Part shown: positions 24,059 through 34,717 of the stretch, piece after piece
Numbering within the stretch: position 1 is the first letter of the stretch
How the letters are laid out: the number at the start of each line of letters is the position of its first letter
Position numbers and translations under genes: made by a program
Assembly: GCF_030272615.1 (NCBI RefSeq)
Contig: NC_081415.1
Location: forward strand, 513,804,034-513,868,033
Reading direction: 5' to 3'
DNA length: 64,000 nucleotides
Source of the DNA: Cryptomeria japonica
Taxonomy: Eukaryota; Streptophyta; Pinopsida; Cupressales; Cupressaceae
Notes under the pieces: generated by a model
Told to the model about the DNA's origin: nothing
Database searches by the model: none
Seen by the model: only the letters and a program-made list of their open reading frames with translations

Positions 24059-24747
24059 TTAGGGAAGATACCCACGCTCATCTCTATTCTTGAGCTCCTA
24101 CGTATATCCCCTGCTCATAAAGCTATTCTTGACAAAATCTTGAGAGACACCACCGTTCCTACTGATCTGAACGTGGACCAGTTTCAAGCCATGGTGGGAT
24201 ACCTTTCCGTTCCACATTCCCTTACATTCATAGAAGTCGATGATGCCTCCATAAGTCAGCCACATAATGCACCATTACACATTGAAGCCTTCATACACAA
24301 ACATAGAATCAAGTGAGTCCTGATAGATGGAGGAGCTTGTCTAAACATTTGTACATTGAGCACCATTAAACAATTGGGATATTCGATAAAGTTGTGAATT
24401 CAACAAATCAAATCACCATCAAGGCATATGATGATGAAGAACGCTCATCCAAGGGTACAGTCACCTTACCTCTAAGAATTGGACCAGCTAGAAAGGATGT
24501 GGTTTGTCAAGTCTTGGATCTAGATCTCACTTATAATATATTGCTAGGACATCCTTGGATTCATGAAATGAGGGCAGTCCCATCGACATATCACCAATGC
24601 ATTAAGTTTCCTCACAATGGAGTCGAGGTAATAGTTAACGGTGATCCTAATCCATTCATATATTGCAATAACCTGAGATCACATACTGAGACCATCATTC
24701 CCAATAATCGTGAAGCTATTCCTTCTTTGGCATACATTGTTCCCTAG
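24059..24747 (+). pseudogene. Element A protease region
   Basis: After a LGKIPTLISILELL helix, the protease begins near 24317 with VLIDGGACLNICTLS, the LIDGG loop usual in Tat proteases. Flap and C-terminal strands follow, with YNILLGHPWIH at 24534-24566. A stop shared with B is at 24314-24316. A one-base deletion near 24382, absent from B, shifts the frame before 24394. Confidence 0.8.
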
Positions 24748-26112
24748 TCATTAAAACCCTCGACATCAAGGCAAGGTGAGCTTAAAGGCAAATTTCAGGA
24801 CAAAGGCATGGGAGAATACACTTTAAATCAGACCATGTACTTACGACAAGTCATAAGTTCTCCAAAATAATATGGAAGGCCACATCCTAACAAGCAAAAA
24901 TCCATCATGGTATTCAAATGGGACCCTACTACCTTTCAAAGATGGGGCGAACTGGAAGAGGAAGGTTTATACAAAATGCTCTACAAAGACATTGAAGATG
25001 ACACACAAGATCACATCAATATACCCTATGAGAAATATGGCAAAGGCTTCAAGATTCTACAAAAATTTGGGTATGATGGAAAAATCCCTCTTGGGTTACG
25101 AAAAGAAGGCATTATGGAGCCTTTACAACCTGAATTGACTGTAAAAAAGGAACGCTCGAAGGGACTTGGTTTTCTGACTTCCAAGATCCACACTAAAAGG
25201 ACAGAAAAAGCATCACAAATCAAAGTTGCCAAAATTCAACAAGAGGATCGCTATTATACAGACTCCAACGAATGGGAATGGGGTTCAGACAAATCCTCCA
25301 GTGACTATGAGCTCACCGAGACATTCAGAGAGCTAGATGAACCCACAGAAGAAGAGGAATTTTATAAAAAGTTCAGAGTTGGTCAAGAAACAACCCATGA
25401 GGATGCCACACAGTCTTTGTCTCAAGGTTCTAGGTTGAAATCACATAGGATGAGAACACCTGTCTTAGAATGCGCTACTAGTGATGACAATTTGGATTCG
25501 CTCGTGATTGAAAATGATGAGGAGAGTGCCATCGATGACCTCGACGATTACCTTGATATACCCGAATATAACCACATCTTCACTCTTAGCCCCGCTAACT
25601 CCAAAGATATTAAAGGCCTTTCCCTTGTTCACCATCAACTTATTGATTGGGATCATGAAGGACCAGCATAGTTTGACACATTCCAAAATGATGAAGCTAT
25701 TATTGACTATCTTGGCATATGAGATGATCTTCCCGTCGGGGACCATAAAGCAGGATACACTATAGAACTCAACAACATGGCATATTTTGGTGAGGGTGTC
25801 AGACCTTCCAGTCGCAAAAATGTGAAAATAAGAACAAACCAAGGGTCTTATGGCGAAAACCACACTGTGGCACTGTCTGATCCCAAAAAAGTAAAAAGAA
25901 AGGACGTATCTGAGGGTGAAAACCTCTCTGAGGCACCCGAAGATGGAAGGCTCAACATTCTCCCAGCATCATATGAAGAAAAGTCATCTATGTTGGTAGA
26001 GGATACTATCAAGACAAACATTGGTACAGAAAAGGTTCCACACAATATATTCCTAGCTCAATCTTTGACAGAGTCCGAAAGGTCAAAATTTATAAGTTTC
26101 TTCAAAGAATGA
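24748..26112 (+). pseudogene. Element A G-patch-like segment and RT linker
   Basis: 24907-25671 is open. YGKGFKILQKFGYDGK, then GLRKEG and a later KGLGF, fit the glycine spacing of a G-patch, a nucleic-acid binding motif also found after some retroviral proteases. A long acidic linker follows, through 25777-26112, to the RT. Two private stops lie near 25669 and 25720. The stop at 26110-26112 is shared with B. Confidence 0.65.
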
Positions 26113-27360
26113 CAAATCAACTTTGCATGGTCATACGCTGATATGCCTGGACTGGATCTGGATTTTGTAATGCATCATTTGATAGTCAAACCGGGGGCAA
26201 AGCCAGTGAAACAGAAATTAAGAAAAATGCATCCACAAGTGGCATTACTAGTCAAAGCAGAGCTGGAAAAATTATTGGATGTCGGATTCATACGCCCAAT
26301 TGATTATCCTAAATGGATCTCCAATTTAGTACCTGTCAGTAAACCGGATCGCAGCATTAGAATATGTACAGATTTCAAAGACATCAACAAAGCTTGTCCA
26401 AAAGATGACTTCCCATTACCAAATATTGACTTGATTGTTGATCTCATAGCAGGTCATGAAATGTTATCATTGATGGATGGATTTTCTGGTTATAATCAAA
26501 TAAGGATCGCACCTGAGGATCAACACAAAACATCATTCACTTGCCCTTGGGGAACTTTTTGCTAGAATGTCATGCCCTTTGGGCTAAAAAATGCAGGTGC
26601 TACATATTAAAGAGCCATGACTACTATCTTTCATGATCTCATGCACGTAACTATGGAAGATTATGTTGACGATCTCTTGGGTAAATCAGTTGATAGAGAT
26701 ACACATTTGGACATACTTTCAGTTGTCTTTGATCAGTTGGAAAAATACAAAGTAAGATTAAACCCCAAGAAATGTCTCTTTGGAGTAACCTCCGGGAAGC
26801 TCCTAGGATTCATTATGTCCAAAAGAGGAATTGAAGCCGATCCAGCAAAGGTCAAGGCCATCTTGGAGATGCAACCACCTAGAAATATCAGTCAACTTCG
26901 ATCCTTACAAGGTAGACTTCAGTCCATATGGAGATTCATAGTACAACTTGCCGATAAGTGTAATCCTTTTCAGTACTTGCTACAAAAAATCATCAAATTC
27001 AAATGGGATGATAACTATCAACAGGCTTTCCAGACACTCAAAGATTATCTTTTGAATCTGCCAGTTTTGATGCCACTTGTTCTAGATGAGCCTCTGTTAC
27101 TATACATTTTAGCTACTGCAACAGCATTGGGGGCACTCCTAGCACAACAAATTGTTGACGGCAAAGAAAAGGTAGTATACTATATCAGTTGCACATTGGT
27201 GGGATATGAGCTAAACAACACACCAATTGAATGTGCATGTCTCACCATGGTCTTTGCTTCACAAAAATTACGACATTACATACTCACTCATAAGACTAAG
27301 TTGATTGCAAGAATCAATCCGTTGAAATACCTCCTCAACAAAGAAACACTTACTGGGTGA
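26113..27360 (+). pseudogene. Element A reverse transcriptase and RNase H
   Basis: 26143-26565 holds the Ty3 fingers and palm (VGFIRPIDYP, FPLPNIDLIVD, LMDGFSGYNQI). 26617-27360 carries the catalytic YVDD at about 26662-26673, then the RNase H start (LGALLAQQ, YELNNTPIECA). Two private stops (near 26563 and 26608) break the palm. Shared ancestry with the RT of B is obvious throughout. Confidence 0.92.
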
Positions 27361-28141
27361 CTAGCCAAGTGGGTAATGATCCTGAGTGAATTTGACATCG
27401 AGTATGTGGATAGAAAAGAAATAAAAGGACAAGCAATCGCAGATCAATTAGTAGATGCCCCCATGATTGATGATGTTCCTCTAAATTCAAAATTTCCAGA
27501 TGAATCCATTTTAACAATATCACATGCAAAGCCATGGCAACTATACTTTGATGGCTCATACACATAGCATGGGGCAGGAGCAGGCATCCTCTTCATAACT
27601 CCTCAAGGTGACTCTATACCAAAGTCATACTGCTTATCATTCCCTTGCACTAACAATATAGTGGAATATGAGGCATTAACAATTGGATTACGGATTGCAA
27701 TTCAGTGGAAGATCTAGGAACTTCATGTTTTTGGGGATTCTCAACTAGTCATCCGTCAAGCAACTGATGATTACCAAACAAAAGATGAAAAATTAATGCC
27801 TTACAAGAAAATGGTGGATGACCTGAAACAACACTTTACAAGGATAGATTTTGAGCAAATACCAAGAGAGCAGAATCGCGCCGCAGATGCCATGGCTACA
27901 ATTGCTTCACTGATTGATCTACCTCCAAATGAGACAAGCTATGAGTTCTTGGTGGATAACCTTTTGGTTCCTTCATATGAGATCACTCCTACTGAAATGA
28001 TATGTGTTGTTGGTCCCGAATCCCAGTTATATGGTTCCATCTTCACATACCTTCACGACAATACCCTACCTCCTTATCTATCAAATAACCAACGTCGCAC
28101 CTTCATTCACCAATCCTCTCGATATGTCATTTTAGCTGATA
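27361..28141 (+). pseudogene. Element A second (Tat-type) RNase H
   Basis: After the tail of the first RNase H, a separate RNase H-like fold begins with LYFDGSYT at about 27540. It has EYEALTIGL and HVFGDSQLVI, giving the Asp, Glu and Asp metal ligands. IPREQNRAADAMA near 27860 supplies the last Asp. A duplicated RNase H marks the Tat lineage of Ty3 elements. Stops lie near 27358, 27565 and 27715. Confidence 0.82.
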
Positions 28142-29229
28142 TCCTATACCAATGAGGTCTGGATGGCACTCTTCTTAGATGTCTAGAAAACGATGAAGCT
28201 CAGATTGCGTTACATGAAGTACATGAAGGGATATGTGGTCCACATGCTAGTGGTCCTACCTTGGCCAAGAAACTCATCAAGACTGGATATTACTTGCCCA
28301 ACATGGAAAAAGACTCATATCAGTTTGTCAAGAAATGTAAGAAATGTAAAATTCATGGAGACCTCATACATGCACCAGCACAAGAACTACAACCAATTTC
28401 GTCTCTTTGGCCCTTTTGTCAGTGGGGACTCGATCTCATAGGCAAGATTCATCCTCCTTCTTCTAATGGTCATAAATTCATTATTACTGCCACAGAGTAT
28501 TTCAAAAAATGGATTGAAGCCGTGCCTCTCACACAAGTCACTGGAAAACAGATTGCTACATTCATCCTTAACTATATCATTTGCCGATACGGTATTCCTG
28601 TTTCCATTATCACTTATAACGGGCGTCCCTTCAAAAATCAGGATGTTCGTGAACTCTGTGACCGCTTCCATATTTCTCATCATTTCTCCACACCATATTA
28701 CCCCCAAGGTAATGGCCAAGCTGGCCATAATTGGCATATCCAACTAAATTCCACACTTTGGGCCTATCGCACAAGTGTTTGCACACCTACAGGAGCTACA
28801 CCCTATTCACTTGTCTACGGCGCTAAAGCCATCTTGCCTATTGAGGTTGAGTTACCTTCTTTATGAGTCTCTTTGCAAAACATCATCAATGATGAAGACT
28901 ATAGGGTCTCTCTCTTACAAGAACTGGAACTACTGGATGAACGGAGACAAACTATTTTTAATCATCTCAAGGCTTACCAACAACGAATGAGTCGCAACTA
29001 CAATCACAAGGTCAAGCCTCACACATTTGAGGTAGGTGATTTGGTTCTCAGAGAAAACCCCAAGAATTAGCAAGACAGAGAGAAGAAGGGCAAGTTTGAA
29101 CCAAACTGACTTGGTCCCTACATGATCACAGCAGTATATGGATCTGGGGCATATCAGCTCCCAACTACAGAAGGTGAACCTTTAGAGGATCCTATCAATA
29201 GTATGCACCTTCGCAGGTTCTACACATAG
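28142..29229 (+). pseudogene. Element A integrase
   Basis: Begins with the His-His-Cys-Cys region (HEGICGPHASG; CKKCKIHG), then the core with Asp in GLDLIGKI. The second catalytic Asp is Tyr (SIITYNG). A 66-bp in-frame deletion at about 28725, seen against B, removes the helix that holds the catalytic Glu. GCTG occurs at both deletion ends. The C-terminal domain (EPN*LGPY, GSGAYQL) ends at 29229. This copy could not integrate DNA. Confidence 0.88.
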
Positions 29230-30844
29230 CTCTTCGAAATATCCTAATTCAAAAATACAAAAAAATCAAAAATTTCAAAAATACAAAAAAAAATTCACAA
29301 AAAATTCAAAAATACAAAAAAATCAAAAAATTGAAAAAAGTAAAGAGAAATAATTTCGTCCAACTTTGAAAACCACTTCAGTGGTGCCCTGGGCAAGTAC
29401 CATGGTGAAAACTGGGTCACCAGCGCCATGCGTAGAGACATTGCTCCTTCCTCCTTCAGGATTCACTTTCATCCTTTCACTTCGCACACACTCACGACCA
29501 GTTCATCCATAATAAACTTACCCATTCCCATCATGGCTTGTTATTGATCTACCCAAGATTGGTTAGCCATTCATAATAAACCTTCCTTTCCATCCATAAT
29601 AAATTAGATCCTATCTATGGCTACGGCAAATGCTACATCTAGTGATGGGTGTGGAACTGAGAACATCACATGTTTCGAGGAGTACAGTTTCTTCCAACTT
29701 CCTTCAGTCTATTCGTGCACAATCCACAATAAAGCAACATTTGCATCGCAGATCCATAATAAAGTTTCATCTTCTCCATAATAAAGTATCAATTTCATGG
29801 ATTTAGTCAGTTTCAGATGAGACAGCAGCAACAATGGGCTTCAACAAAATCAAATCTTTCAACAGACTCAGACAACATATGGTTCAGTGCTATCTATCCA
29901 TTTTGTGAAAGTAAACATTGTGACCACAATCAAATAAGACTTATACAAGTGACAAGAGACACTAAACTTGAGGACTATAGTGGATGTTGGTGTCGAGTCT
30001 TGGTTTTCTTTTGATTTTATCTTTTGGTGACATGTCTTTTAGCTTTTCCAGGATGTCTCTGACTAGAGATTATATCTCCAGGATGTCTTTGACTAGAAAG
30101 GTGAGGATGGGGTATCATCACCTATTTGTATTTGCTATCTGTGGATTGTCTTTTAGCAATGCTATGACTTGTCCAAGGATATGAGGACACTGTGAGTCTA
30201 GTGTGAACTGGGGTATTCCTTGTTTATAACTGTCTTATCTCCATGCAAACGGGTACAATGACTTTCTGGGTTGAACATATGCCTCGATTGTCATAACCTA
30301 CTTGCCATAATAAAGCTCAATGATGATAATGCACAAGAAGTTCTTTCACATTCATATCTTCTATCTTTCATCCCCCTTTCCTGATTGACTTCCATCGTCC
30401 TTCTTGAGTCCACGTAGCCTGCTATCACATGACTAAGTATAATGACACACCAAAAACATTTGCATTTCATGTAGTTGCACCTGCATTACCACATATAAGC
30501 ATTTCATACATACATATAGATATCACATCCTGCACACAACACCTGTTAGCATAATTTACATTTGCATTATCATATTCATCTGCATTACATACATTCACAT
30601 TTGCATCATGCATACACATATAAAACATAAAAGAACAAAAAAAAATATTGCATTGCATCATATACATATTTGCATCCATATCATAAGCATCACATAGAAA
30701 CATACATCACATAGGTACACATGCATATAGTTGCCGCAAAGATGAATCATCTCATATATATATCATATGGCTACAATCACCTGCAGGTGTCTACATCATC
30801 ATACAAAAATGGTACAAAACTGATACAAAGGGAGCCCTCTAAGG
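29230..30844 (+). other. Spacer between pol and antisense PMD, element A
   Basis: No gene. It starts with A-rich low-complexity sequence. AATAAA then appears at 29511, 29575, 29598, 29728, 29758, 29780 and 30309, mostly within CCATAATAAA. A 20-bp direct repeat (CCAGGATGTCTYTGACTAGA) is at about 30048-30098. 30500-30730 is rich in CATA/CATTTGCAT words. The same layout is present in B at 54508-55990. Confidence 0.6.
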
Positions 30845-32810
30845 CTATAATGAACTCGTTCCCTCGGAGCCACCTGGCCTCGATGGAATCTGAGCCCTCG
30901 AAGGACCCGCCCCAGGATCATCCCTCCTGTCCCCTCTATTTGGTGGTGGTGGAGGACCCATAACCCCACCACTCGATGCCTGTCTCCTTTGACTCCCTCC
31001 CGTAGCTGTCGCTGTACACGACGATCTATGGAAGCTCCTCGCCCGCTGATCTGCTGGTATTGCACCATAGTAGAGGTCCCTCCAGTAGGCTATCTCCTCT
31101 CCTGCCCATAGGAAATAAGCATATCCTGCCCCTGCATCCTTAGCTGCCTGTCTCCCTGCCCTCAATGTTGTCTCAGCCTCTGTATAGCGCTAAATAGCCT
31201 GGTCTCTCTCTCGCTTAGTATCTTAGAGTCTCCTCCTAAGTCGATCCCTCTCCCTCTCCAAATCTTGAATCTCATCTGCCTATCCCTGGCAGATCTCCCT
31301 AAGCTCAATCAACTCATCCTCCTCTGGGTCAGCCCCCTCTACCTCTGCCTGTGGCTCCCCCTCTGTGGGTTCCTACCCCTGTGCCTATACTTGTACCTGT
31401 ACTGGAACCTATCCCTGTACCTGTCCCTATCTCTGTACCTGTTGAGGACCCTGTGCTACTGGCACCTGTACTGGCAATCCACCGCGCCCCCTCACCACCT
31501 GAGCCTCTCTCTCCTCTCCACCCTCCCTCTGAGGTGCAACCCTCCTCTCTCCAACTACTCCCCTCTACCTCCATCAGCCCTTGCCCCCATCACCTCCACC
31601 ATCATCATCATCATCTCCCCCCCCATCTCCCTCCAATGCCTCTCCTGGATCTGTCAACCGTGGGAATGAATGCTCTGCCCAATAAGATGCATAATCGGCA
31701 TCCATGTCAGCATCCTTGATCTCCGACCACATATCCCAAGGTAGGGGCACCATCTCTACTAGCTGTGTGACTGCCTAATCATACGATAGCAATAGCCCAA
31801 GCTGTGCCTGATCTCTAACTGTGCAGGCATACATGCCCGAGCCCCATGGCATCCTCTGGATCCTGCCATACTACCTGCAAACCCTATCCACCAGCTGTCT
31901 CTCTAACACATAGGGCATCTGCCCAATCAGGTACCTGCTCCAGAAGGTGTAGGGCAGCTCCACTGCATCATCCTCCCACTCCTCGCAGCCTAGATATGGT
32001 CTCCATATGACCACATTGATCTCGTCCAACACTCACCACCAATGCTCTAACCTGCCAATCTGTGGCTGTGATGTGATCATATCATACAAATGTACAAAGC
32101 TGCATCCATGACCTCTGCCCCTGAAGTGTATCGGTCGAGTAACCGGCAGATGCTCGTAGGCCCATACCTGTAGCAGTGTCACTCCACAACCCAATCCCAC
32201 TGATCCATGATAAACAAACTGATGAAGCTCATAATACAAATGGGCCAACACACACAGTCCCCAGGCGTATCTGGTGTGCTGCGTCACCAATGTCTCCAGT
32301 GCTCCTCCCCAACCCACAACCAAACCCCGTGTCGCCCTATCCGAACACAGGAACCCACTGATAGCTCCTCCTATCACTGTCGACAATGCTAGTCCTGTGG
32401 CTATCATGGTGTCCCATGCCACGTGTCCTGCCCTCATCTCTAGTCCAGGGTCCTAAAACACCCATCTCAAGGCCTCCCTGTCTCCATCTCGATCATATGG
32501 GATCAGCTCTCCATCAATCGGTACCCGCAGTATCCTATAGACATCCTCCAGGGTGACTATCATCTCACCCATCGGCAAATGAAACGTACATGTCTCTGAG
32601 TGCCATCTCTCAGCCAGCGCAGTCAGCAAACCCATGTTCGCCCGAAACTCAGGCACATACAATACATGTCTCAAACCCATCTCTTCAATGGCAGCTCAGT
32701 CCCCAAGTGTCAACTTAGGTCGCAATCTCTGAGTCGATGGGAATCTTTCCCATGACTCCAGTATAGGCAAATACTCCTGCAGTCAAGCAAATCAATCATG
32801 TTAGTTATAG

Positions 32811-33092
32811 TGGCATTCACTATTCATCACAAAATGCTACTTTTTATCTAAATGCATATGGCTATCTATCCTAGTGACACTCACTGTTCATCATAAAGTG
32901 TTGCTTCTATCCTAGTAGTACTCCCTATTCATCACAGAGTACTACGTGTGTGACACTCACTGTTCATCACAAAGTGTTACTCACATTTGCACTCTCTGTT
33001 CATCACAAAGTGCTGCTCATACTTTGGGTACTCCCTATTCATCACAAAGTACTTTATCTTGGTACTCCCTGTTCATCACAAAGTGCCTTGAT
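32811..33092 (+). repeat. Covarying hairpin array, element A
   Basis: Seven units of arm-CNCTRTTCATCACAA-arm. The arm pairs change together: GCATT/AATGC, ACACT/AGTGT, GTACT/AGTAC, ACACT/AGTGT, GCACT/AGTGC, GTACT/AGTAC, GTACT/AGTGC. Units 1 and 2 extend to nine base pairs. Wobble pairs are G-U when read as plus-strand RNA. The same array is in B at 58050-58328. Confidence 0.75.
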
Positions 33093-33221
33093 CTATCCTA
33101 GTCTTCCTTAGAGGACCTGCTTGAGTGTATCCTCTCAGCAGCTTATCCAATCAACAACGTAGGTTCATCACAGAACTGCCGATTTGACCTAGAAGACAAA
33201 AACTTGCAATTTTTGGACATA

Positions 33222-33470
33222 AACGCACTTTTGTCACACAAACGCGCTTACAGACTGCACAAGCATGCCTGAACAACACAGACGCACCTGTATGACACAA
33301 ATGTGCTTATGTTGTGCATATACGCGCCTGGGCGACACAGATGCCCCTAAATGATGTAAACGCACTCGCATTCGATGCAGACGCGATTCCAGACACAGAC
33401 ACGCCTGGCACCTGCATAGACGCGCCTGGCGGACATAGACGCACCTGGCACCGACGTAGATGTGCCTAAA
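33222..33470 (-). repeat. Inverted CGTCTG array (array 3), element A
   Basis: Ten or more AGACGCGCCTG-type words on the plus strand, the reverse complement of the leader motif GCGCGTCTGTGT, lying inside the PMD intron. On the minus strand it reads in the same sense as the gag leader arrays. Confidence 0.75.
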
Positions 33471-33700
33471 TAGTTTTTGACATTTTTAAACCCTACTTCT
33501 AAGCGCATTTATTGCCCTACCTAGCATGCATTAATGACAAAATTAAATGCATCAAAGTACGAGGAGGTTTGGTGGTACTTACCGGCTCTCCTGCCTCTGC
33601 TGGCCTCTGGAATCGGTGAATGCAATCCAATTTGTGAATGAAAGCCATTGCTGCTGACTACTCTTGCTCTTTTCTCGGTTTGCAATCTACTCTAGTGGTC

Positions 33701-33710
33701 TATCTTATAG
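33701..33710 (-). promoter_or_regulatory. TATA-like box of antisense PMD gene, element A
   Basis: CTATAAGATA on the minus strand, 53-62 bp upstream of the PMD start codon, inside the element just before the 3' LTR. B has the identical box at 58981-58990, 91-100 bp upstream of its ATG because of extra sequence there. Confidence 0.45.
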
Positions 33711-33940
33711 CCTACCCTAGCCCTCGCCCTCATTTCCTGAGTCAGTCTTCCTTATCCCGTGACTTTGTCACTTTATCCGGTTAGTCCATTCTATCCTGTC
33801 TTTCTTATCGAGAGATTGTCTGTGATCTTTTCAGACAATTTCATCCAATCTCTCGAGGGGGCATATCGTTCCCATACTGGGCCAACTCTATATCAGTTCA
33901 TATTATCTTCTTTGAAACAACGCGACAAGCCGCATTGTCT

Positions 33941-34717
33941 TAAAGAGGGGCAAAATGTAGACACCCAAAATTGTCCAGTTTAATTAAATAAATATTTTAT
34001 TTATTTAATTATCTAAGCCTAATTCTTCTATTAATTAAATAAATCTTTATTTATTTAATTAATTCTTTTATCCTCTTCTAGCCTTATTTCTCATTTGAAT
34101 AAATACATTTATTTATTTAAATTATCCTTTTCCTAAATTAAATAAATATTTATTTATTTAATTGATCTCACTTCTTCTATTAATTAAATAAATCTTTATT
34201 TATTTAATTAATTCATTATCTTTTTCTACCCATGACACATGTCATTCATCTCTTAATTCCTACACGACCTACCTCTTTCATTATTTTATTATTTCTTCTA
34301 CCTACCCTCTAATCATAACCGACCTCCTTTTTACACCTCTCAATCTTATCCCTCCATTTCATATAGTGTCTTCTATTTAAGGAGATGTTTCCTTCAGTAT
34401 CAAACCCTAACAACTTGATCAATTGACTACACTACGATCCTACTTGCAACCACATTCCGTTCTTTGTTGAGCTCTTGTGCACATAAAATCTAAGAGCAAA
34501 TATATCAAGCAAGATCAATGGAGATAGGAAGAATGGAGATCAAAACCCTATTGGACATGTGATGGTATGATCTTTGTGTTTTCATTTGATTTGCATTGTC
34601 TTAAGTAATCTTCATATGTTATGGTGGATCTTTGTTTTTGTTAGGCTAGGGTTTGGTGGTTGAATTCATTTAGCCTTTCAATCTTGTTATTAGTGTTATC
34701 CATTTTCACCATAAACA
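33941..34717 (+). repeat. Element A polypurine tract and 3' LTR
   Basis: AAAGAGGGGCAAAA (33942-33955) is the plus-strand primer tract. The LTR is 33956-34717, the same length as the 5' copy with about 16 substitutions and no indels by eye, followed by TSD ACTGC. Confidence 0.93.

Larger units (their letters stand above)
32777..33582 (-). other. GT-AG intron of the antisense PMD gene, element A
   Basis: Donor GTAAGT (plus-strand ACTTAC at 33577-33582) and acceptor TTGACTGCAG next to 32776 bound 806 bp. B has an intron of the same length at 58019-58824 with the same donor and acceptor. Because it runs antisense to the element RNA, it would not be spliced during transposition. Confidence 0.8.
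30845..33648 (-). pseudogene. Antisense PMD gene carried by element A (two exons)
   Basis: Exon 1 (33648-33583) starts with ATG and encodes 22 residues ending FQRPAEAGEP. Exon 2 (32776-30845) resumes in the same phase with EYLPILESWERF. Exon 2 contains the plant mobile domain: AERWHSETCTFHLPMGEM, VTLEDVYRILRVPIDG, LAHLYYELHQFVYHG, VIWRPYLGCEEWEDDA. After it come an acidic Gly/Asp run, a Gln-Val dipeptide repeat (about 31380-31470), a coiled coil and a Gly/Pro/Arg-rich tail. PMD proteins act in the nucleus; the role in an element is unknown. At least six stops (for example 32453-32455 and 32033-32035, both shared with B, and one near 32695) make it a pseudogene. Confidence 0.85.
18784..34717 (+). 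mobile_element. Element A: Tat-type Ty3 retrotransposon with antisense PMD gene
   Basis: Both LTRs are 762 bp (18784-19545, 33956-34717). TSDs are ACTGT (18779-18783) and ACTGC (34718-34722), and the interrupted D reading frame rejoins in frame. Order: leader, gag, protease, G-patch-like segment, RT, RNase H, second (Tat-type) RNase H, integrase, spacer, antisense PMD. I counted about 16 differences between its LTRs (2.1%). Gag-pol carries about 19 in-frame stops, six of them shared with element B. Confidence 0.95.

Noticed and set aside
31265-31719. Plus-strand Leu/Pro/Val-rich frames
   Set aside because: They are the complement of the Gln-Val repeat and coiled coil of the antisense PMD gene; the periodic composition keeps several frames open by chance.
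32811-33092. Regular hairpin repeats as a possible CRISPR array
   Set aside because: Units are imperfect, arms vary in a compensating way and there are no constant-length spacers; the context is a plant retroelement.
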